Shown: positions 1-32,714, counted from the stretch's first letter. The stretch is 64,000 nucleotides of DNA from Arbacia lixula (GCA_963669155.1 OZ022594.1:18355536-18419535); one strand, 5' to 3'. Notes: generated by a model from the sequence alone, not told the origin. Numbers and translations are program-made.

Positions 1-956
1 AACTTTAGGCTTGCTTGAAATGGTTCACTGTACCTTGCCATCTTATTTACAGTTCCATCCCTGATGTGTCTGAGTTCACTATCTGGCAGATCTTCGTTCT
101 CATCACCATCCAGGTGGTGTGCCGCTTTCTTCCTAGATCTGTACTGCTTGATCTTCTCACACTGGCTTCGAGTATGACCCATGGCGGAACATAGAAAGCA
201 TTTTTCATTCTTGAATCTGCATGCTGACGGGGCGTGGTCACCGGAACCACATCTCCAACATCTTGAGGCAGGGACTCCTTGTTTATCTTGTTTCTTAAAG
301 CTGGGCTTTCCTTTCGTGTCCTGCTTCTGTTTGTGATGCATTTTCTGATGCGATGAAGAAGACACGTTTGGTTTATGCTGGCTTCTGCCTTGCAGTTTCT
401 GAACTGTAGGTGACTCGGTCCCTTTGCTCAATACTTTGAGCTTTTCAACATCCTGGTTTGCAACCTCCATGGCTGTGGCGGTTTCCAGTGCATGCTTGAA
501 AGTTAGTGATGGGTCACTTAACAGTTTTCGTTGAATTGTGACATCTCGGCAACCTACAACCAAGCGATCCCTGATCATGTTGTCCAATTCTTTAAAGTTG
601 CATCCTTCACTTAACTGGCGCAAATTTGCAACAAATTGCGGTATGGACTGATCTTGTTTTTGGATGCACATGTAAAATCTGTATCGCTGCACTATCTCTG
701 TAGGCGTCGGTGCGAAGTGTGATTTCAGCGTGTCTTTACATACTGTGTATGTTTGATCTGTAGGTTTATTTGGCTGCAAGAGAGCGCGCAGGGTGTGGTA
801 GCTCTTGCTCCCTAAATTCGTCAAAAATATTGCTCTCTTTTTTCCCTCATCCTGTATACTGTTAGCGTCAAACCATGCTTCTAACAGTTCTAGCCACTCA
901 TCAAAATTGTACCCATCTCCCAATTTGGGAGCATTACCAATATGATGGCTTGCCAT
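1..956 (-). CDS. Gag-like protein of a Gypsy-type LTR retrotransposon (partial)
   Basis: An uninterrupted minus-strand frame starts at ATG 954-956 and is still open at the window edge (318 codons seen). The N-terminal two thirds resembles retrotransposon gag proteins: an early G-D-G-Y-N-F-D-E-W-L segment, then a helical capsid-like region with a V-Q-R-Y-R-F-Y motif. The C-terminal part is basic and carries two CX2CX4HX4C zinc knuckles, CWRCGSGDHAPSAC and CFLCSAMGHTRSQC, which in this family bind the element's RNA. Protease, reverse transcriptase and integrase would lie to the left of the window. The lack of stops suggests a young copy. It lies downstream of a matching LTR and primer-binding region on the same strand, and has no link to the host genes nearby. 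Confidence 0.85.
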   Translation of the reverse strand, partial: MASHHIGNAPKLGDGYNFDEWLELLEAWFDANSIQDEGKKRAIFLTNLGSKSYHTLRALLQPNKPTDQTYTVCKDTLKSHFAPTPTEIVQRYRFYMCIQKQDQSIPQFVANLRQLSEGCNFKELDNMIRDRLVVGCRDVTIQRKLLSDPSLTFKHALETATAMEVANQDVEKLKVLSKGTESPTVQKLQGRSQHKPNVSSSSHQKMHHKQKQDTKGKPSFKKQDKQGVPASRCWRCGSGDHAPSACRFKNEKCFLCSAMGHTRSQCEKIKQYRSRKKAAHHLDGDENEDLPDSELRHIRDGTVNKMARYSEPFQASLK

Positions 957-2938
957 ACTTCTGAGTTTTGGTATTGTACAAATTCAAACTACTTGACTGT
1001 GACTGTGCATATAAAGAACAAAGCTTATTTGCTCATAAAGTACAATGGGCGTCAGTACTCTCAAAGCTAGATATACAAGCATCAACTGCATGTGTACACA
1101 CAAAGTACATGTAGCTTGGACTAGCTGTAGTCCAATACTGTATCAACAATGAAAACTCTTCATGAGGGGCTACACTAAACTATAGTACAGTGTAAGGCTG
1201 TAACTATTCAACAGAATAGCAACAAAAGGGGTTTGGTCCTACCTGTATAGATCTGTTCCTAATTACGAAGTCTTGGACCAACTCAGACCTATCTTATCCT
1301 AGAACTGCTTGGACCTGGACCTGCAATTTGGTCCTATCAGTATTAAGATTTGGTCCTCTTTACTTGCTAGGCTTACACCTGTAACTCCTTGAGCTGGTCT
1401 TATACCTGCTTAGGCTTGGACTTGCATATGGTCCTGTAATTGCTTAGACCTAGTCCTACTTGGTTAGGCTTGGACCAGCTATGTGGTCTTATAATTGCTT
1501 AGACCTGGTCCTACTGGCTTAAACTTGGCTTAGTTTATCTCGGGCCTGGTCCTGTGAAGGGTCTAGGGCTATCTAAACGACCTACTTGAACCAATACAAG
1601 AACAGTGTATGCTGTTACACTGCAGCAATCAACGAAGCGAGTAATGTATAATCATATGGCACATTACTTACAATGACATTGATCCGTGGCTTGGAACTCT
1701 CGATAGTCTGGGACCATTACTTAGTCTTAGACTATCAAGACCTGGACCTATTAAGGTTAGAACATAATGAGTATCATGCATAAATTCACCTGTACTTTAG
1801 GTCTGCTATTTATATAGACCACACACATCTACAACATTAATAAATTTCGCAAACTGGACCTGGACTAACTTTAGTCCTTCTTGCATTCATCAACTTAGAG
1901 TACAGTTCATAAGTCCAAATGATTAAAGTCTTTGTCCATATGTTTGTGTCTTTATTTATTTCATTGGGCTTGGGCTTGGGCTTGCTGATAGGCTGGGCGC
2001 TACAACTTCGTCCTTTCTTGTCGACTTGGAACTGGACTTGTTGCTTGGCTGGGCTTGGCTGAAACCCGATGCTGGATCCTCCGCTTGATCCTAGGCTTGT
2101 GTACAAAATTCACACTGTCACCTGCTGCTCGGTTTGCTGGCGTGAAGACTTCGGCGTGAAGTCGGCTCCAATAAAGTAAAGATGTAGAACATCAACGACA
2201 GGCGGGGCTATTCATGAGCTGCAGACGCGTCTTAGACTTTCTAGTCTAGGTCTCAACAACATGAACAAGGGCTAGGCATGAACGGCGTGAGGCTTCTGCG
2301 AAGCGTCCATTTAATGATTTAGCTTCTCTCACCCGTCATAATTTTGTTGGCGTGAAAATCATTAACTTCGAGGTATCCGCGAAGCGTCCTTAAACTTAGG
2401 CCCCGTTTAGGCTGGTCTAGACTTGGCTTAGTCTAGAAACTATGCATCGATTACCATCGATATGACAGTGGGAGGCTACAGCAAAGCGTTCATATTAAAA
2501 CGAGCCTCTCTCACTTCACAAGTATGATAATTAGCCCTTTTCTTTTACAGCAAAGCGTCTTTTGAATTTGAGTGACTTTAACTGGCGTTATTCACTTACT
2601 CATGCACGTACGGCATAGCGTCCATTTCGTAAACGTGCGAACTATCGATGCAATGGCTGAGGCTTGGTTCTGGCACTGTGCTGTTTATACCAGATCTCCG
2701 TGACTGGGCTTGCGGCTGCGAGTGCTCCATCCACAGTGGACGTGCGTAATACTGCTGGCTTGCAGTGTGTTTACCATTGCATTGCGTTCTCTGTGCGGGC
2801 TGTGGTGTTGACCGTGTGTGCTAAGCTATGGCTGCTCAGCGGCTGATGATCCAATGTCCGCGGTCAACTTCCAAAGTTGTCCGAAGTGCAGTTTAGTCAC
2901 TGGACAGAAATTCCTAATTAATCTCATTTTGATGTATC
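957..2938 (-). mobile_element. Long leader of the Gypsy-type element
   Basis: Between the primer-binding region and gag lies about 2 kb without a recognisable domain. 1240-1770 is a degenerate minisatellite of short units built on 'ggacctggtcctacttggcttag'-like words. 2290-2625 holds five copies of the word GCRAAGCGTCC (plus strand; starts near 2298, 2379, 2481, 2550 and 2613), 63-102 bp apart. An 89-codon minus-strand frame at 1837-2106 has no known similarity and no support. A leader this long is unusual; it may be packaging or regulatory sequence, or a gag upstream extension broken by repeats. Confidence 0.5.
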
Positions 2939-2957
2939 CCATCCTCGTCGCCAAAAA
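2939..2957 (-). other. Primer-binding region of the LTR element
   Basis: Directly inside the LTR the minus strand reads TTTTTGGCGACGAGGATGG. A TGGCGACGAGGA word just after the 5' LTR is what I recall from Mag/SURL-type Gypsy elements of invertebrates, where TGG pairs with the CCA end of a tRNA primer. I cannot name the tRNA. Confidence 0.6.
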
Positions 2958-3127
2958 TGTTATGTTCTTATGTTATGAGTTCTTGTGTGGACAACATAAT
3001 AATGAGATAATCTGCACAGAGATCTTAAGTAGTGTCTGGTTTAATAAACGCCATGTTTGAACTCTGTCGCGCATGCGTACAAGGTGCCTTGAAGCTACAG
3101 CCTGTAGTCTTCATTCAATACTTAACA
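2958..3127 (-). mobile_element. 5' LTR of the Gypsy-type element (170 bp)
   Basis: The segment begins TGTTA and ends TAACA on either strand, a 5-bp terminal inverted repeat, and it abuts the primer-binding region. The minus strand contains a TTTATTAAACC stretch that could serve in polyadenylation. 170 bp is short but typical of Mag-clade elements. The partner 3' LTR is outside the window, so identity between LTRs cannot be judged. Confidence 0.65.
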
Positions 3128-3195
3128 ATTTCAGACCTTCGCTGCTCAATGCCGGCCTGACAATGCAAGAGGACGCGGCTTCAGAAGTTCAGCTA

Positions 3196-4880
3196 TCGAC
3201 AGCATGAACAAAGGAACGAATATATCTACGGCCTAAGGACGTCAGAAAACTTCTGTGCACAGAACCTATAGCCTGATAAAGCCACTGGCTGTGATGAAAT
3301 TCCTCCCAGAATCCTAAGAGCAAAACTAGCAAGAACACTTTGATTGCACGCTGTTTGAGCCATGCTTCTATCATGATGTTTTCTCGAGCCATTGGAAGAC
3401 TGCATCTGTCATCCGTATTCACAAGAGAGACTTCAAAATCCAATCCATCTATCTGCCGCTGGAGGTCTCTGCTTTATATCATCAGAAGGGTGATGGAGGC
3501 TGCCATACAGCAGCAACTTCAGAGATACCTTCTAGGAAACCATCTTAAATCAGGTATTTTGTGTATACAAGGAGAGAATGAAACTGCTCGACTTGCTTGT
3601 TTGGTGTCTGGGTGGCAACTGCCTTTTATTCTGAGATAAAACACATATATGATATGTCAGACCACACAATAGCACAACAGACATCCTGAACCTCCTCACC
3701 CAAATGGTCAAACTCTCTGGACGAAGGTGACGCTGTACTCCTGATTGCCCTTGACATCAAAGGAGCTTTTGACAAAGTGGGGTACAATTTTCCCTGCTTT
3801 ACTCAAGTTTTACTCAATTGGTAAACGGTTTCACTCCGATCAAGATCTACCTATCAAATCAACATTTTGTTATCTGGCCATTCATCAAACATGAATGTTT
3901 CATCAATGTTTCAGTCCCTTACGGCATGTACGGGTCAATACTGAGCCCAATTTTGTGTTCAGTATCCATTGATGACCTTGGTAATAAAATATCAAACCAG
4001 CTCTACCTCTACGCAGATGACTCTACGTTATTTTGTGAGATCAAAGCCACATACTAATCCTGAAGATTTTGAAGACAGCAGGCCTAAATAGAGACCTAGA
4101 GAGATTGAGGATCTGGTCAAACCTGCGAAGATGAGATGCGAACCATCAAAATGCAAGACAGTGACTATATCCAGAGAGAAATATCCACCCAGCCTGCTCT
4201 TCAGTTTGGTACCACCAAATTGGCTGAAATGGCGGAGCTAGAGATTCCGGGGGTCACAATCGATAGTAAGCTGACCGGGGTAAAGCATATCTCAAAGATT
4301 TCTTCAAGAGTAGGACAACGACTCAGTGCTCTCAAGAGAGTTGCAAGCAAAGTTGATTTCAGGGGTAGAGCAACTGTCATCAACGCTCAGGTACGCAGTG
4401 TGATGAAATATGCCTCTCTTTCCTTGATGGGTGCCAGTCCTTCCACACTTATCTTGATTCAATCCAAAGGAAAGTCCTGCGTATCATAGGCATCAGAGAG
4501 GAAGCAAGAGCAAAGCTGAAGTTCATTCTTCCACCAAAGGCGCCAGGTGGCGGCAGGAACTGTCCTGATAAACATACATACAGGCTTGTGCCATCCATAC
4601 CTGAAAGCCTTGCTACCACATCCCCCATGGCATTAGTAGAGCTACCCGCTTCCCCATGCCTTGTCATGCTCACATGATACCCACCCCAGCATGTCCAGGA
4701 CCGTCTGTGGATGCAGAAAATTTACCCATACTGCAGTTTAAGTCTAAAAAGTCTGCCAGACCAAGGATCGAGTCAGTGATATACATGACAATGGCATTCC
4801 ATCCTTCGAGAGCAAGGTGCTTAACTCATTTGTATGATGCTCATGAACCCTTCACTCTATTAATTTTGCGTTTAAGCTGG
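3196..4880 (+). pseudogene. Decayed non-LTR retrotransposon reverse transcriptase
   Basis: Fragments of a CR1/Jockey-like reverse transcriptase occur in the expected order but in shifting frames with stops. Near 3276 a K-A-T-G-C-D-E-I-P-P motif (fingers); near 3490 V-M-E-A-A-I-Q-Q-Q-L; near 3750 an A-L-D-I-K-G-A-F-D-K-V catalytic segment; near 3930-4025 the G-S-I-L-S-P-I-L block followed by Y-A-D-D, the catalytic metal-binding motif; at 4136-4489 an open stretch of the thumb/connection region; then C-terminal words typical of these elements. No endonuclease domain is seen, so this is a 5'-truncated, dead copy. It lies against the LTR element, probably from independent insertions. Confidence 0.8.
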
Positions 4881-5222
4881 TTTGAAACCAGTGATTGGGC
4901 CATGTGGATTATTTTATAGTACTCTTGTGTTTATATAACTGGTGTCTTTGTTCAAGGGTTAACATCATAGAGACTTTACACATAGTGATCTGCCTGTGGG
5001 TGCACAATAATAAATAATTAATTTTCATATTATAGAGAATATATGCACATATCAGTCAGGAAACGTACACAGTATACGTACTCACGTTAATTACATTGGT
5101 TTGAACCATGCCATAGAAGTTGGTTGGTCATGTCAATTTATGATGCAATATATTAATTCTCTATCACTGCAAATGAATGTGAGTATGCATATTTTGAATA
5201 AGTGTCCATTTTATTTCAATAC

Positions 5223-6045
5223 GAAACCATTGGTTGAAACGCTACCATTGCTTTTATCATGAACTTATTAACAAAAACAGAGGAAAAATTGATTTCTCTG
5301 CCCCCCCCCCCTCCCCCATTTTAAGGATAATAACGCAAATAATACAAAATGAATTCATTCCATTCATTTACTAACGATGACAACTATGAAACGATTGGTT
5401 TCAACAAATATATTGCTTAAATTATGTGCTAATGAACAAAAACATGGGAAAAACAGTTCTTTTCTAGCTACCCCTCTAAATTTTAGTGATGATTATGCAA
5501 ATTATGAAAATTAGATCCATTAAATCAATCTGAATATATTAGTCCATCATTATCAATTAACTATGAAACCATCGGTTCCAAAACTTACTTTGCTTTAATC
5601 ACGTACTTACAGGTGTATGGCCAAGAAAAACATTTTTTCTGACTTTACCCCCTCTTTAGGAAAAATTATGCAAATTATGCAAATTATGCAAATTATGCAA
5701 ATAAACGTAATGAAAGTAACTTATGAATACATCCATTATCTTCACTGGCCTCATAAATATTGGTCTGCACAGTTACATTTATTTGATCATGTACTATTTT
5801 TCTCTTGTTTTTCCCGCATTTTAGGGATAATTATGCAAATTATGTAAGTTAGCTTAATGATATCAAACTACACATATGTTCATTATCTTCACTGCCCTCA
5901 AAAACATCGGTTTGCACACTTTCATCATTTCAATCGGGTACCTAGGTCCAATAACATGCGTTTTCCTTAATTCTCTTATATCACAAATGCTAATTTGCAT
6001 AATATGCAAATTTTATAAATTTCCCATTGTTGAATTTTGTGGGAC
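5223..6045. repeat. Diverged tandem repeat, five units of 147-187 bp
   Basis: A unit beginning 'gaaaccattggtt' recurs at about 5223, 5388, 5575, 5752 and 5899. Units share a pyrimidine or C-rich run followed by 'ttttagggataattatgcaaatt'. In the third unit the word ATTATGCAA is itself amplified four times (5666-5702). AT-rich and noncoding. Confidence 0.6.
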
Positions 6046-6946
6046 TTTTTTCTGGTGCTAAGGGGACCATACTGAAATGATCTGCAGCGAAAAACTAAGT
6101 GTTGCAATTAGTGTGAGGTTACCTCCTCAAAATCGGTGGATTGACTGGACTACTCGATATCATCACTACTTTGTGATTTTATATTGATTGTTTCATTTCT
6201 TTTCAAAGTTGTTCTAAAATCTAATATCATGCACAGGTAACATTCTAAAGCAAAAAACGGGTGAAATTTAGGTTGGTTGGCTAAAAAGTGAAAATTTGGA
6301 ATTAACCTCTGCAAAATCCAGGTTGTTTAATGAACACCAATTTTTCCCTTCTTTGACAAAAGAAACTAAGAAAAGAGACCTCTCCCATAAATGTGTCTGT
6401 CACTTGTATTGTCATTATTGCAACACCACATCACGTTAGATCGAATGCTGGGTGTAATGGTACCAATAACCCAGATTTGAGTGCTTTGAGACCTGCTTCC
6501 TTTTGTCAAAGTAGGGCATAATTGATGTGACAGTGAAGCACTAATTTCTGTATTTTTTTAACGCTACATGTACAGACTAGAATTCTACAATATAGTACAA
6601 CTCTTCAAAGTTGAAGTTAAAATTGTTTCTCATTCGATATTACCATATTGTTGTCAAAATGTTGGAGTTGAATGTAATAAACACCAAAAACTTGAAAACG
6701 CAATTGAAATGTACTTCACCCAGCACTTTTGATTTAGATTGAACATGATAGTCGCATTGCCTTTTCTCGTTCTGTAATTTCATTTTTCAAACATATGAGT
6801 CCACGATAAAACAGATATTTAAACAAATGAATATTTTGCGAAGAGACAATCAATGATATAATCTTTGATATAATCTTATTATTGTATATGGAGAATAGCA
6901 GCACAACAAAGATAATATCATTTTTTATTTGTCTTTAATTTCCCAG
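6046..6946. other. AT-rich DNA upstream of the first visible kinase exon
   Basis: No convincing exon, RNA gene or mobile element was seen here. It ends with a pyrimidine-rich stretch and the AG acceptor at 6945-6946, so the right end at least is intron of the receptor kinase gene. Confidence 0.4.
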
Positions 6947-27275
<20,329 letters not shown>

Positions 27276-27433
27276 CTCGATTTATCTCCTTAGACATGGA
27301 ATGAGGAGTAATTGACGTGAGGGGTGGGAGTAGGGTTTGGGGTGGGGGAGGGGTGGGTGATGTAGGGCTACATGAATTCAGGCGAACTCTTGGCACAGCC
27401 CCTATATACCGGGGAGGGGGGGGGGGGGGTTAC

Positions 27434-27710
27434 GCTAAGAACGACTTTACGCACGATTGGTGACCCCTTCTTCTGCTAAATCAGATTCTCAACGATTTTG
27501 ATTCCCATCAGCTGAAGTTCAAATCTGATTTTTGTAAATTAAAATTCTTTTTGTTGATACATGTGAGCTGCTGAATACAAAGTTTATGAATTGTCAAATT
27601 TGATTACGATTGTTAGAAATTAATTTCCACTATAATAAAACTGGACCAAATTGGGGTATCTCGTTTAGCACAAGAAGGCGTCACCATTCGTGCGTAAAGC
27701 CATTCTTAGC
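27434..27710. mobile_element. MITE with 'gctaagaacgactttacgcacga' ends
   Basis: Ends 'gctaagaacgactttacgcacgattggtgac' and, inverted, 'gtcaccattcgtgcgtaaagccattcttagc'. A partial relative is at 25304-25345. 277 bp, noncoding, just after a poly-G run. Confidence 0.65.
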
Positions 27711-28094
27711 TTAAAAATAGCTTGGTGAAATATTTGAAGGTTATGGTAAATTTTAGAACTCCGCATATATTTGCAAGATATGCCATCGGTAATCCGTTAT
27801 ATGCAATTAAGCCTAACAAAGACCATATGAAAAAAAAAACAGTATGTAGGTTCGAAAATGTGGAACAATCTCACGCTTTGCATTAGAAATACCACATTCA
27901 TGAACTTTTGAAAAATTCCCAATCTAAATTCCCAATCTGAGCAAAAGTTTTGTTTTTGTTTGCTTGATTTTTCATGAAAGTAGTTGATAGCTATCTCTGG
28001 CATTGATTTAAAAATTACTTTACGTATTCGTTTGTTTTCGTTTGTTTTGTTTTCATTGTGTTAGAAAATGTACATTGTATAGTGTTTTTTTTTT

Positions 28095-28555
28095 CAACTC
28101 AGGATAAAGAACAGAATTGTTCGAAATGTAAAATTGTGCTTCCATATGGCAGATGTTGATATAGTTTATGGTATATGAATACAATTCCTCGTACAACTAT
28201 TAAATTAGCTTTGCAAATAGAATATGAACTTTACTCGGGATAACGGAATTGTATTATAGGAAATGTAAAATTGTGCTGCAATATCGCAGATGTTAGCGCA
28301 TAAAAATTATGGTATCTGAATACAATTCCTCGTACAACTATTAAATTAGCTTGAAATCGAACATGCTGGCCTTTACTCAGGATATAGAACGGAATGTAGG
28401 AAATGTAAAATTGTGCCTTCATAATCAGATGTTAACATACAGTAAGTTATAGTAGAATACAATTCCTCGTCCAACTATTAAATAAGCTTTGTAAGTAAAA
28501 CATGACCTTTACTCGGAATAAACAAGAATAGAATTGTACAAAATGTAAGCTTATT
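28095..28555. repeat. Tandem repeat of about 140 bp, three and a half units
   Basis: 'gaatacaattcctcgt.caactattaaat' recurs near 28180, 28321 and 28459, with 'ggaaatgtaaaattgtgc' and 'cagatgtta' at matching positions. AT-rich, noncoding. Confidence 0.75.
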
Positions 28556-28618
28556 AGCAGGGCCTTCAAATGTTGTTGATAATTTTCATGTTTATTCATG
28601 CATTTGATGACGATGCAA

Positions 28619-28840
28619 GAGTACTGAAGTGGCGTTGCCACATCCTGCGTTATGCAGGTATCTGGTTCTAAACAACATCACTCAAGTGAGAGTGTCACCA
28701 CTGGTCCGATATTGTGTTCCGGGCTAGTGGCGGGCACTCCCAATTACAGTCCTTGCTATGACCACCGATGCTTGCTCTACCTACAATGTTTATAACCAGT
28801 TGTTTTGACATGATCACATGACGTCACACTTCGGTACTCT
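28619..28840. mobile_element. MITE family E (copy 1)
   Basis: Ends 'agagtactgaagtgg' and, inverted, 'cacttcggtactct'; an internal 'ctggttctaaac' is mirrored by 'ttataaccag'. A sister copy with the same layout is at 60304-60530 and fragments occur near 37580-37760. Confidence 0.65.
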
Positions 28841-29334
28841 ACACTGTGCATAAACACTATGCAGCTGTAAATCTATATGGTCTCAGAGGAAGAAAATAAA
28901 TACATGTATTTTTTTACATTTGTATATAACCAAGATTTTGTTGCAGATAATTGAATGGAGAATATATAGCTTTACATGCGCCATTCCAGTGTTTTTGTTG
29001 TCTCATTTTAGATTATTGAATGTACTAGATCTTCTTCAAACTAAAGGCTGCTGCTGTTATGAGTCTTGTGTGCATTATATGTGCTAAGTTGTGACATAAG
29101 CAGACACAGGGTTGAAGACAGGGTATTCCTTTTGCAGGTCATAAAATAAAATGTTGTAAAGCCACAGAAAATAGGAGAAGATACTGTATCAGAACTTCCC
29201 TCCCAATAATATAACTGGAAACTGACTTTATGCGTCTTCAGGGCGATCAGGAGGTTTTGGGCGGGTTGCACTGCACTTGTCTGCTCAACGGAGCATGCGT
29301 TCAATGGGAGCAACGCCCGCATCGCGCACTGACA

Positions 29335-29760
29335 GCCTGGACAGTATTATGAATGTAGACTATGGTCACTGCGTTTCAGACGTGAACAAGAACAATTTTT
29401 CATTTTTGCTGAAAATGTTCCAGAATCTCTCACTGAGATTTCAAACACGTTATTGTAAGGGTATAGGCTGGCGCGGAGTGTCGTCATATCCGCTTAGCAA
29501 CCCCTTAGAGCGATGAAAACAAGTTTTCTATGGCTTTTCAACATCAGCCAGTCCGACAGCCGCGGCAGGGCAATGGTTCAATACCCCCGCCTAGCAAGCC
29601 TTCACCCGAGAATCTCCACGTGCAATTTGCTTTCATCAGTTGTCCACAGCAACGTATTGTTATGCATGACCTTTGAACGACTGTACCCGTATGTCCGCGC
29701 CCGCCTATACTGATGATTCCTGGTGAGTTTCATGACTTTTGCAAATGGGACACCCTGTCT
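29335..29760. repeat. Dispersed repeat related (inverted) to 47245-47420
   Basis: Shares 'tatagactatggtcact' and 'gagtttcatgacttttgcaaatggg' with the complement of 47245-47420. A moderately GC-rich block; short frames in it have no support. Confidence 0.5.
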
Positions 29761-31326
29761 TTAATTGTGACTTTGGCCCCACAAGAGGGAAAAAGAACAA
29801 AAAATACACTGATGGAACATAATTAACGACTACAAAACAGCCATTCTCTATCAGAATTTTGAAAATCATATTTAATACCTGTACATGAGCCTACACATTA
29901 ACAATACATGTTATAACACAACAGTTTTCGGGTATAATGTATTTCGTTGTACTGTGTAATTTACAAGAAAAACAAGTACAAATATATGCACAGTAATGTG
30001 CGGTAATAATAATACATGTAACATGTTACAAGTTATACACAGAAACACACATTCATGTGACGTGGGTATGACGTCTGAAAACACAAAGAAGCAAGAAAAA
30101 AAGTAAAAAACATGTGCCAAAATAAGCACAGCTAAGCAGAAAATTTCACCCACATGTAAATTATGGAAAAACATGGCATTTTCATTAAAAACTTTGTAAC
30201 TTTTTATGATTTTTTCTGCTTTTTTAAGATCAGTATGTACATAAAAAACAGAGAAAACTATCAAAGCTGTAGCGTCAAACCTGGTCCTTGGGGGAAGAAA
30301 GCATTCCAAACAATTTTAAGCACTTGTACTAGGTGTTCAATAAAAACTGTTGACACTGATGAAAAATGATTACCGGGTAAAAATAAATTACAACTCGAAT
30401 CAAGCTGAAATTGACACATCATAAAGTCAAAGGATATCAAATTTTTTGAAGCAAGTTTCGTGATGTTTCATCAACTATTATTCTTGTAATAATCCTTGGA
30501 ATATTAACTGAGAGTTTTACTTTTTGACAAATTTTGACCTAAAAATGTGTGTGTATTAGACATTAATTCAGAACACCACATTGAATACCTAGTACATGTA
30601 TGTGTGTTTATTTTCGTTTTCGGACTAACGAGCATCGAGGTATAGGCAATTGACGTGTTTCGGAATTACGAACCTTCAGAATAACGAGCATTCGGAATAA
30701 ACGAACCTTTGGAATAACGAGCCTTCGGAATATCGAACTGTAACCGTATTTTCAACGATAAAATGCAGAGGTTTTAGATGGCGCCCTTCATGGAAATCAA
30801 CTGGAACGAAGAGACGACCTGTGTATCTATACATATTCTTAAATCTTCCTCTGACTGGTGTATAGACATATTATTCAATAAGAAATCACACTTACTGTCT
30901 TAACTTGCATAAATGTGACTTCAAACATTTTCATAAAAAAACTCCTGCAAATACTGTTTATATTTCTCTCAAAGAGTGAAACGCATCAAATATTCTGATG
31001 TGAATTCAAGAAATGAAGTCGGTATGACGATTATTGAAAGCACACATTTGAGGTACAATATATTACATTTCACTGATTTGATTGTCCAAAAAAAACACCT
31101 CAAAATATGCAGAAATGCATGATATGAATAAAAGAACATTGCAAGGATACTAATATCATGAGAACATGCCCAATAAATAACTTGTATTAACTGTGAAGTG
31201 GCAATGAATATAAAGAAAAGTATATAAAAAAAAAGACAAGGGTTGTGCATGAACCAAGCTGCGACATGTCGGCACAAAAATATGATCATTATAACCTCTT
31301 GTGATATACATGCATAATGTAAAATA
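29761..31326. other. Intergenic AT-rich DNA between the kinase and PTDSS1
   Basis: No gene recognised. It contains a short tandem array at about 30628-30735 of the unit 'ttcggaataacgagc' (about six degenerate copies of 15-18 bp). A 132-codon minus-strand frame at 29911-30309 lacks any known motif. Confidence 0.4.
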
Positions 31327-31330
31327 TTAA

Positions 31331-31695
31331 AGAGCATATACTGTACTGGGAAGGCAAAAAAACCTTCAAAAGTTAATTGTTCGCAATCTTCTTGCCGATG
31401 GTCTTAAATTCATATATTGTCCATTTTAGAAGCTTGCTGAAAGTTATTTGCACTCAAATGATCCACATTTGGAGAAATTAATGATTAATGATTAAAACCT
31501 CAAAATGTTCGGCCCGAACAGTTTTCGGATTTGTGATTTAATCACTCATTACTCCAAATGTAGATCATTTGAGGACAAATAACTTTCAGCAAGCTTCTAA
31601 AATGGACAATTTATGAATTTAAGACCATCGGCAAGAAGATTGCTAACACTTACCTTTTGAAGGCTTTTTTGCCTTCCCAGTACAGTATATGCCCT
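31331..31695. mobile_element. Palindromic MITE, family A (copy 1)
   Basis: Bounded by TTAA at 31327-31330 and 31696-31699. Tips 'agagcatatactgtactggg' and inverted 'cccagtacagtatatgccct'. Arms of about 170 bp are near-complementary ('aagcttgctgaaagttatttg' against 'caaataactttcagcaagctt'). Confidence 0.85.
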
Positions 31696-31779
31696 TTAAG
31701 AGTTAAGGCTGTAACAGGTGTCAATGCAGTATAGAAATTTCAGATGCAGATATATATTAATAGGAAAGGTTTTGAGGGT

Positions 31780-32105
31780 ACTTCACCCTTATATTGCAAG
31801 GTTTTGAAAATCACATTGGCTCAATACAAATCTTCATGCCCGTGGTAATGAGAGAGGTATCCTTTACATTACCGGGCCTTGAAAACCCCATTGGCTTACG
31901 ACACGTCTCCATGCCAATGGTAATGAGAGAGGTAACCCTTAAATTACTAGGCCTTGAAAACTCCACTGGCTTACAACACATCTAAATGTCACTGATAATG
32001 AGAGAGTTAACCCTTACATTACTGAGCCTTGAAAACCCCATTGGCTTACCACACACCTTCATGCCTGTGGTAATGACATAGTTAACCCTTACATTACCGA
32101 GCCCC
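31780..32105. repeat. Tandem repeat of about 75 bp, four units
   Basis: 'ccttgaaaaccccattggcttac' and 'gtggtaatgagagaggtaaccctta' recur with 73-77 bp spacing, ending in a poly-C run. Confidence 0.8.
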
Positions 32106-32218
32106 CCCCCCCCCCCCCCTTCCTCTCCCTGACACACCCCTTGCCTCTCATAGACAATGACATATTCTACTTCAGGAATTATAGCTACACTAAACAAATC
32201 ATCACAGGAGTATGTTAA

Positions 32219-32710
32219 AGAGATGATTCACCCTGAAATTAGTTTTGTTTCAATAAAAGCATTCACATGAAAGAAACATATTAAGGATTGATGATAATCC
32301 ATCAAAGGATAAGAAAGCTATGATCCTTCAAAGTTTTGTTTTTGTGACATTACGTGCATGGTGCTCTCCCATATGTTGTGTACATTTTTTTTCTCAAAAA
32401 TTTGCATTTTCTCAACAAAAATGCATCCTTGTACGTGTACATTTGATACATCATCAGAAATACGTTTTTACACCTATACCTGTTTGAAAAAAATCATTCC
32501 GTTGTCAAAAACAGAAAAAGAGCAATTTATGTAATTATATTGTACACAACATATGGGAGAGCACCTTGCACATGACGTCACAAAATTGAAACTTTAAAAT
32601 CTAATAACTTTCTTTTCCTTTGACAGATTTTCGTAAACCCCCCACTAATATGTTTCTTTCATGTCACTGCATTTATTGAAACCAACTTATTTTCAAGGTG
32701 AACTATCTCT
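32219..32710. mobile_element. Palindromic MITE, family B (copy 2)
   Basis: TTAA at 32215-32218 and 32711-32714. Same arms as copy 1, including 'ggtgctctcccatatgttgtgtac' and its complement. Confidence 0.8.
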
Positions 32711-32714
32711 TTAA

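Noticed and set aside
47..250. 67-codon minus-strand frame
   Set aside because: Shadow of the gag frame in another register.
2664..3060. Two overlapping short plus-strand frames
   Set aside because: Antisense to the leader and LTR of the Gypsy-type element.
29277..29713. Possible exon pair in the kinase-PTDSS1 intergenic region
   Set aside because: Short frames with a plausible AG upstream but no domain, and the block overlaps a repeat that recurs inverted at 47.2-47.4 kb.
29911..30309. 132-codon minus-strand frame with hydrophobic segments
   Set aside because: AT-rich sequence gives Phe/Leu/Ile-rich frames by chance; no motif or exon signals.
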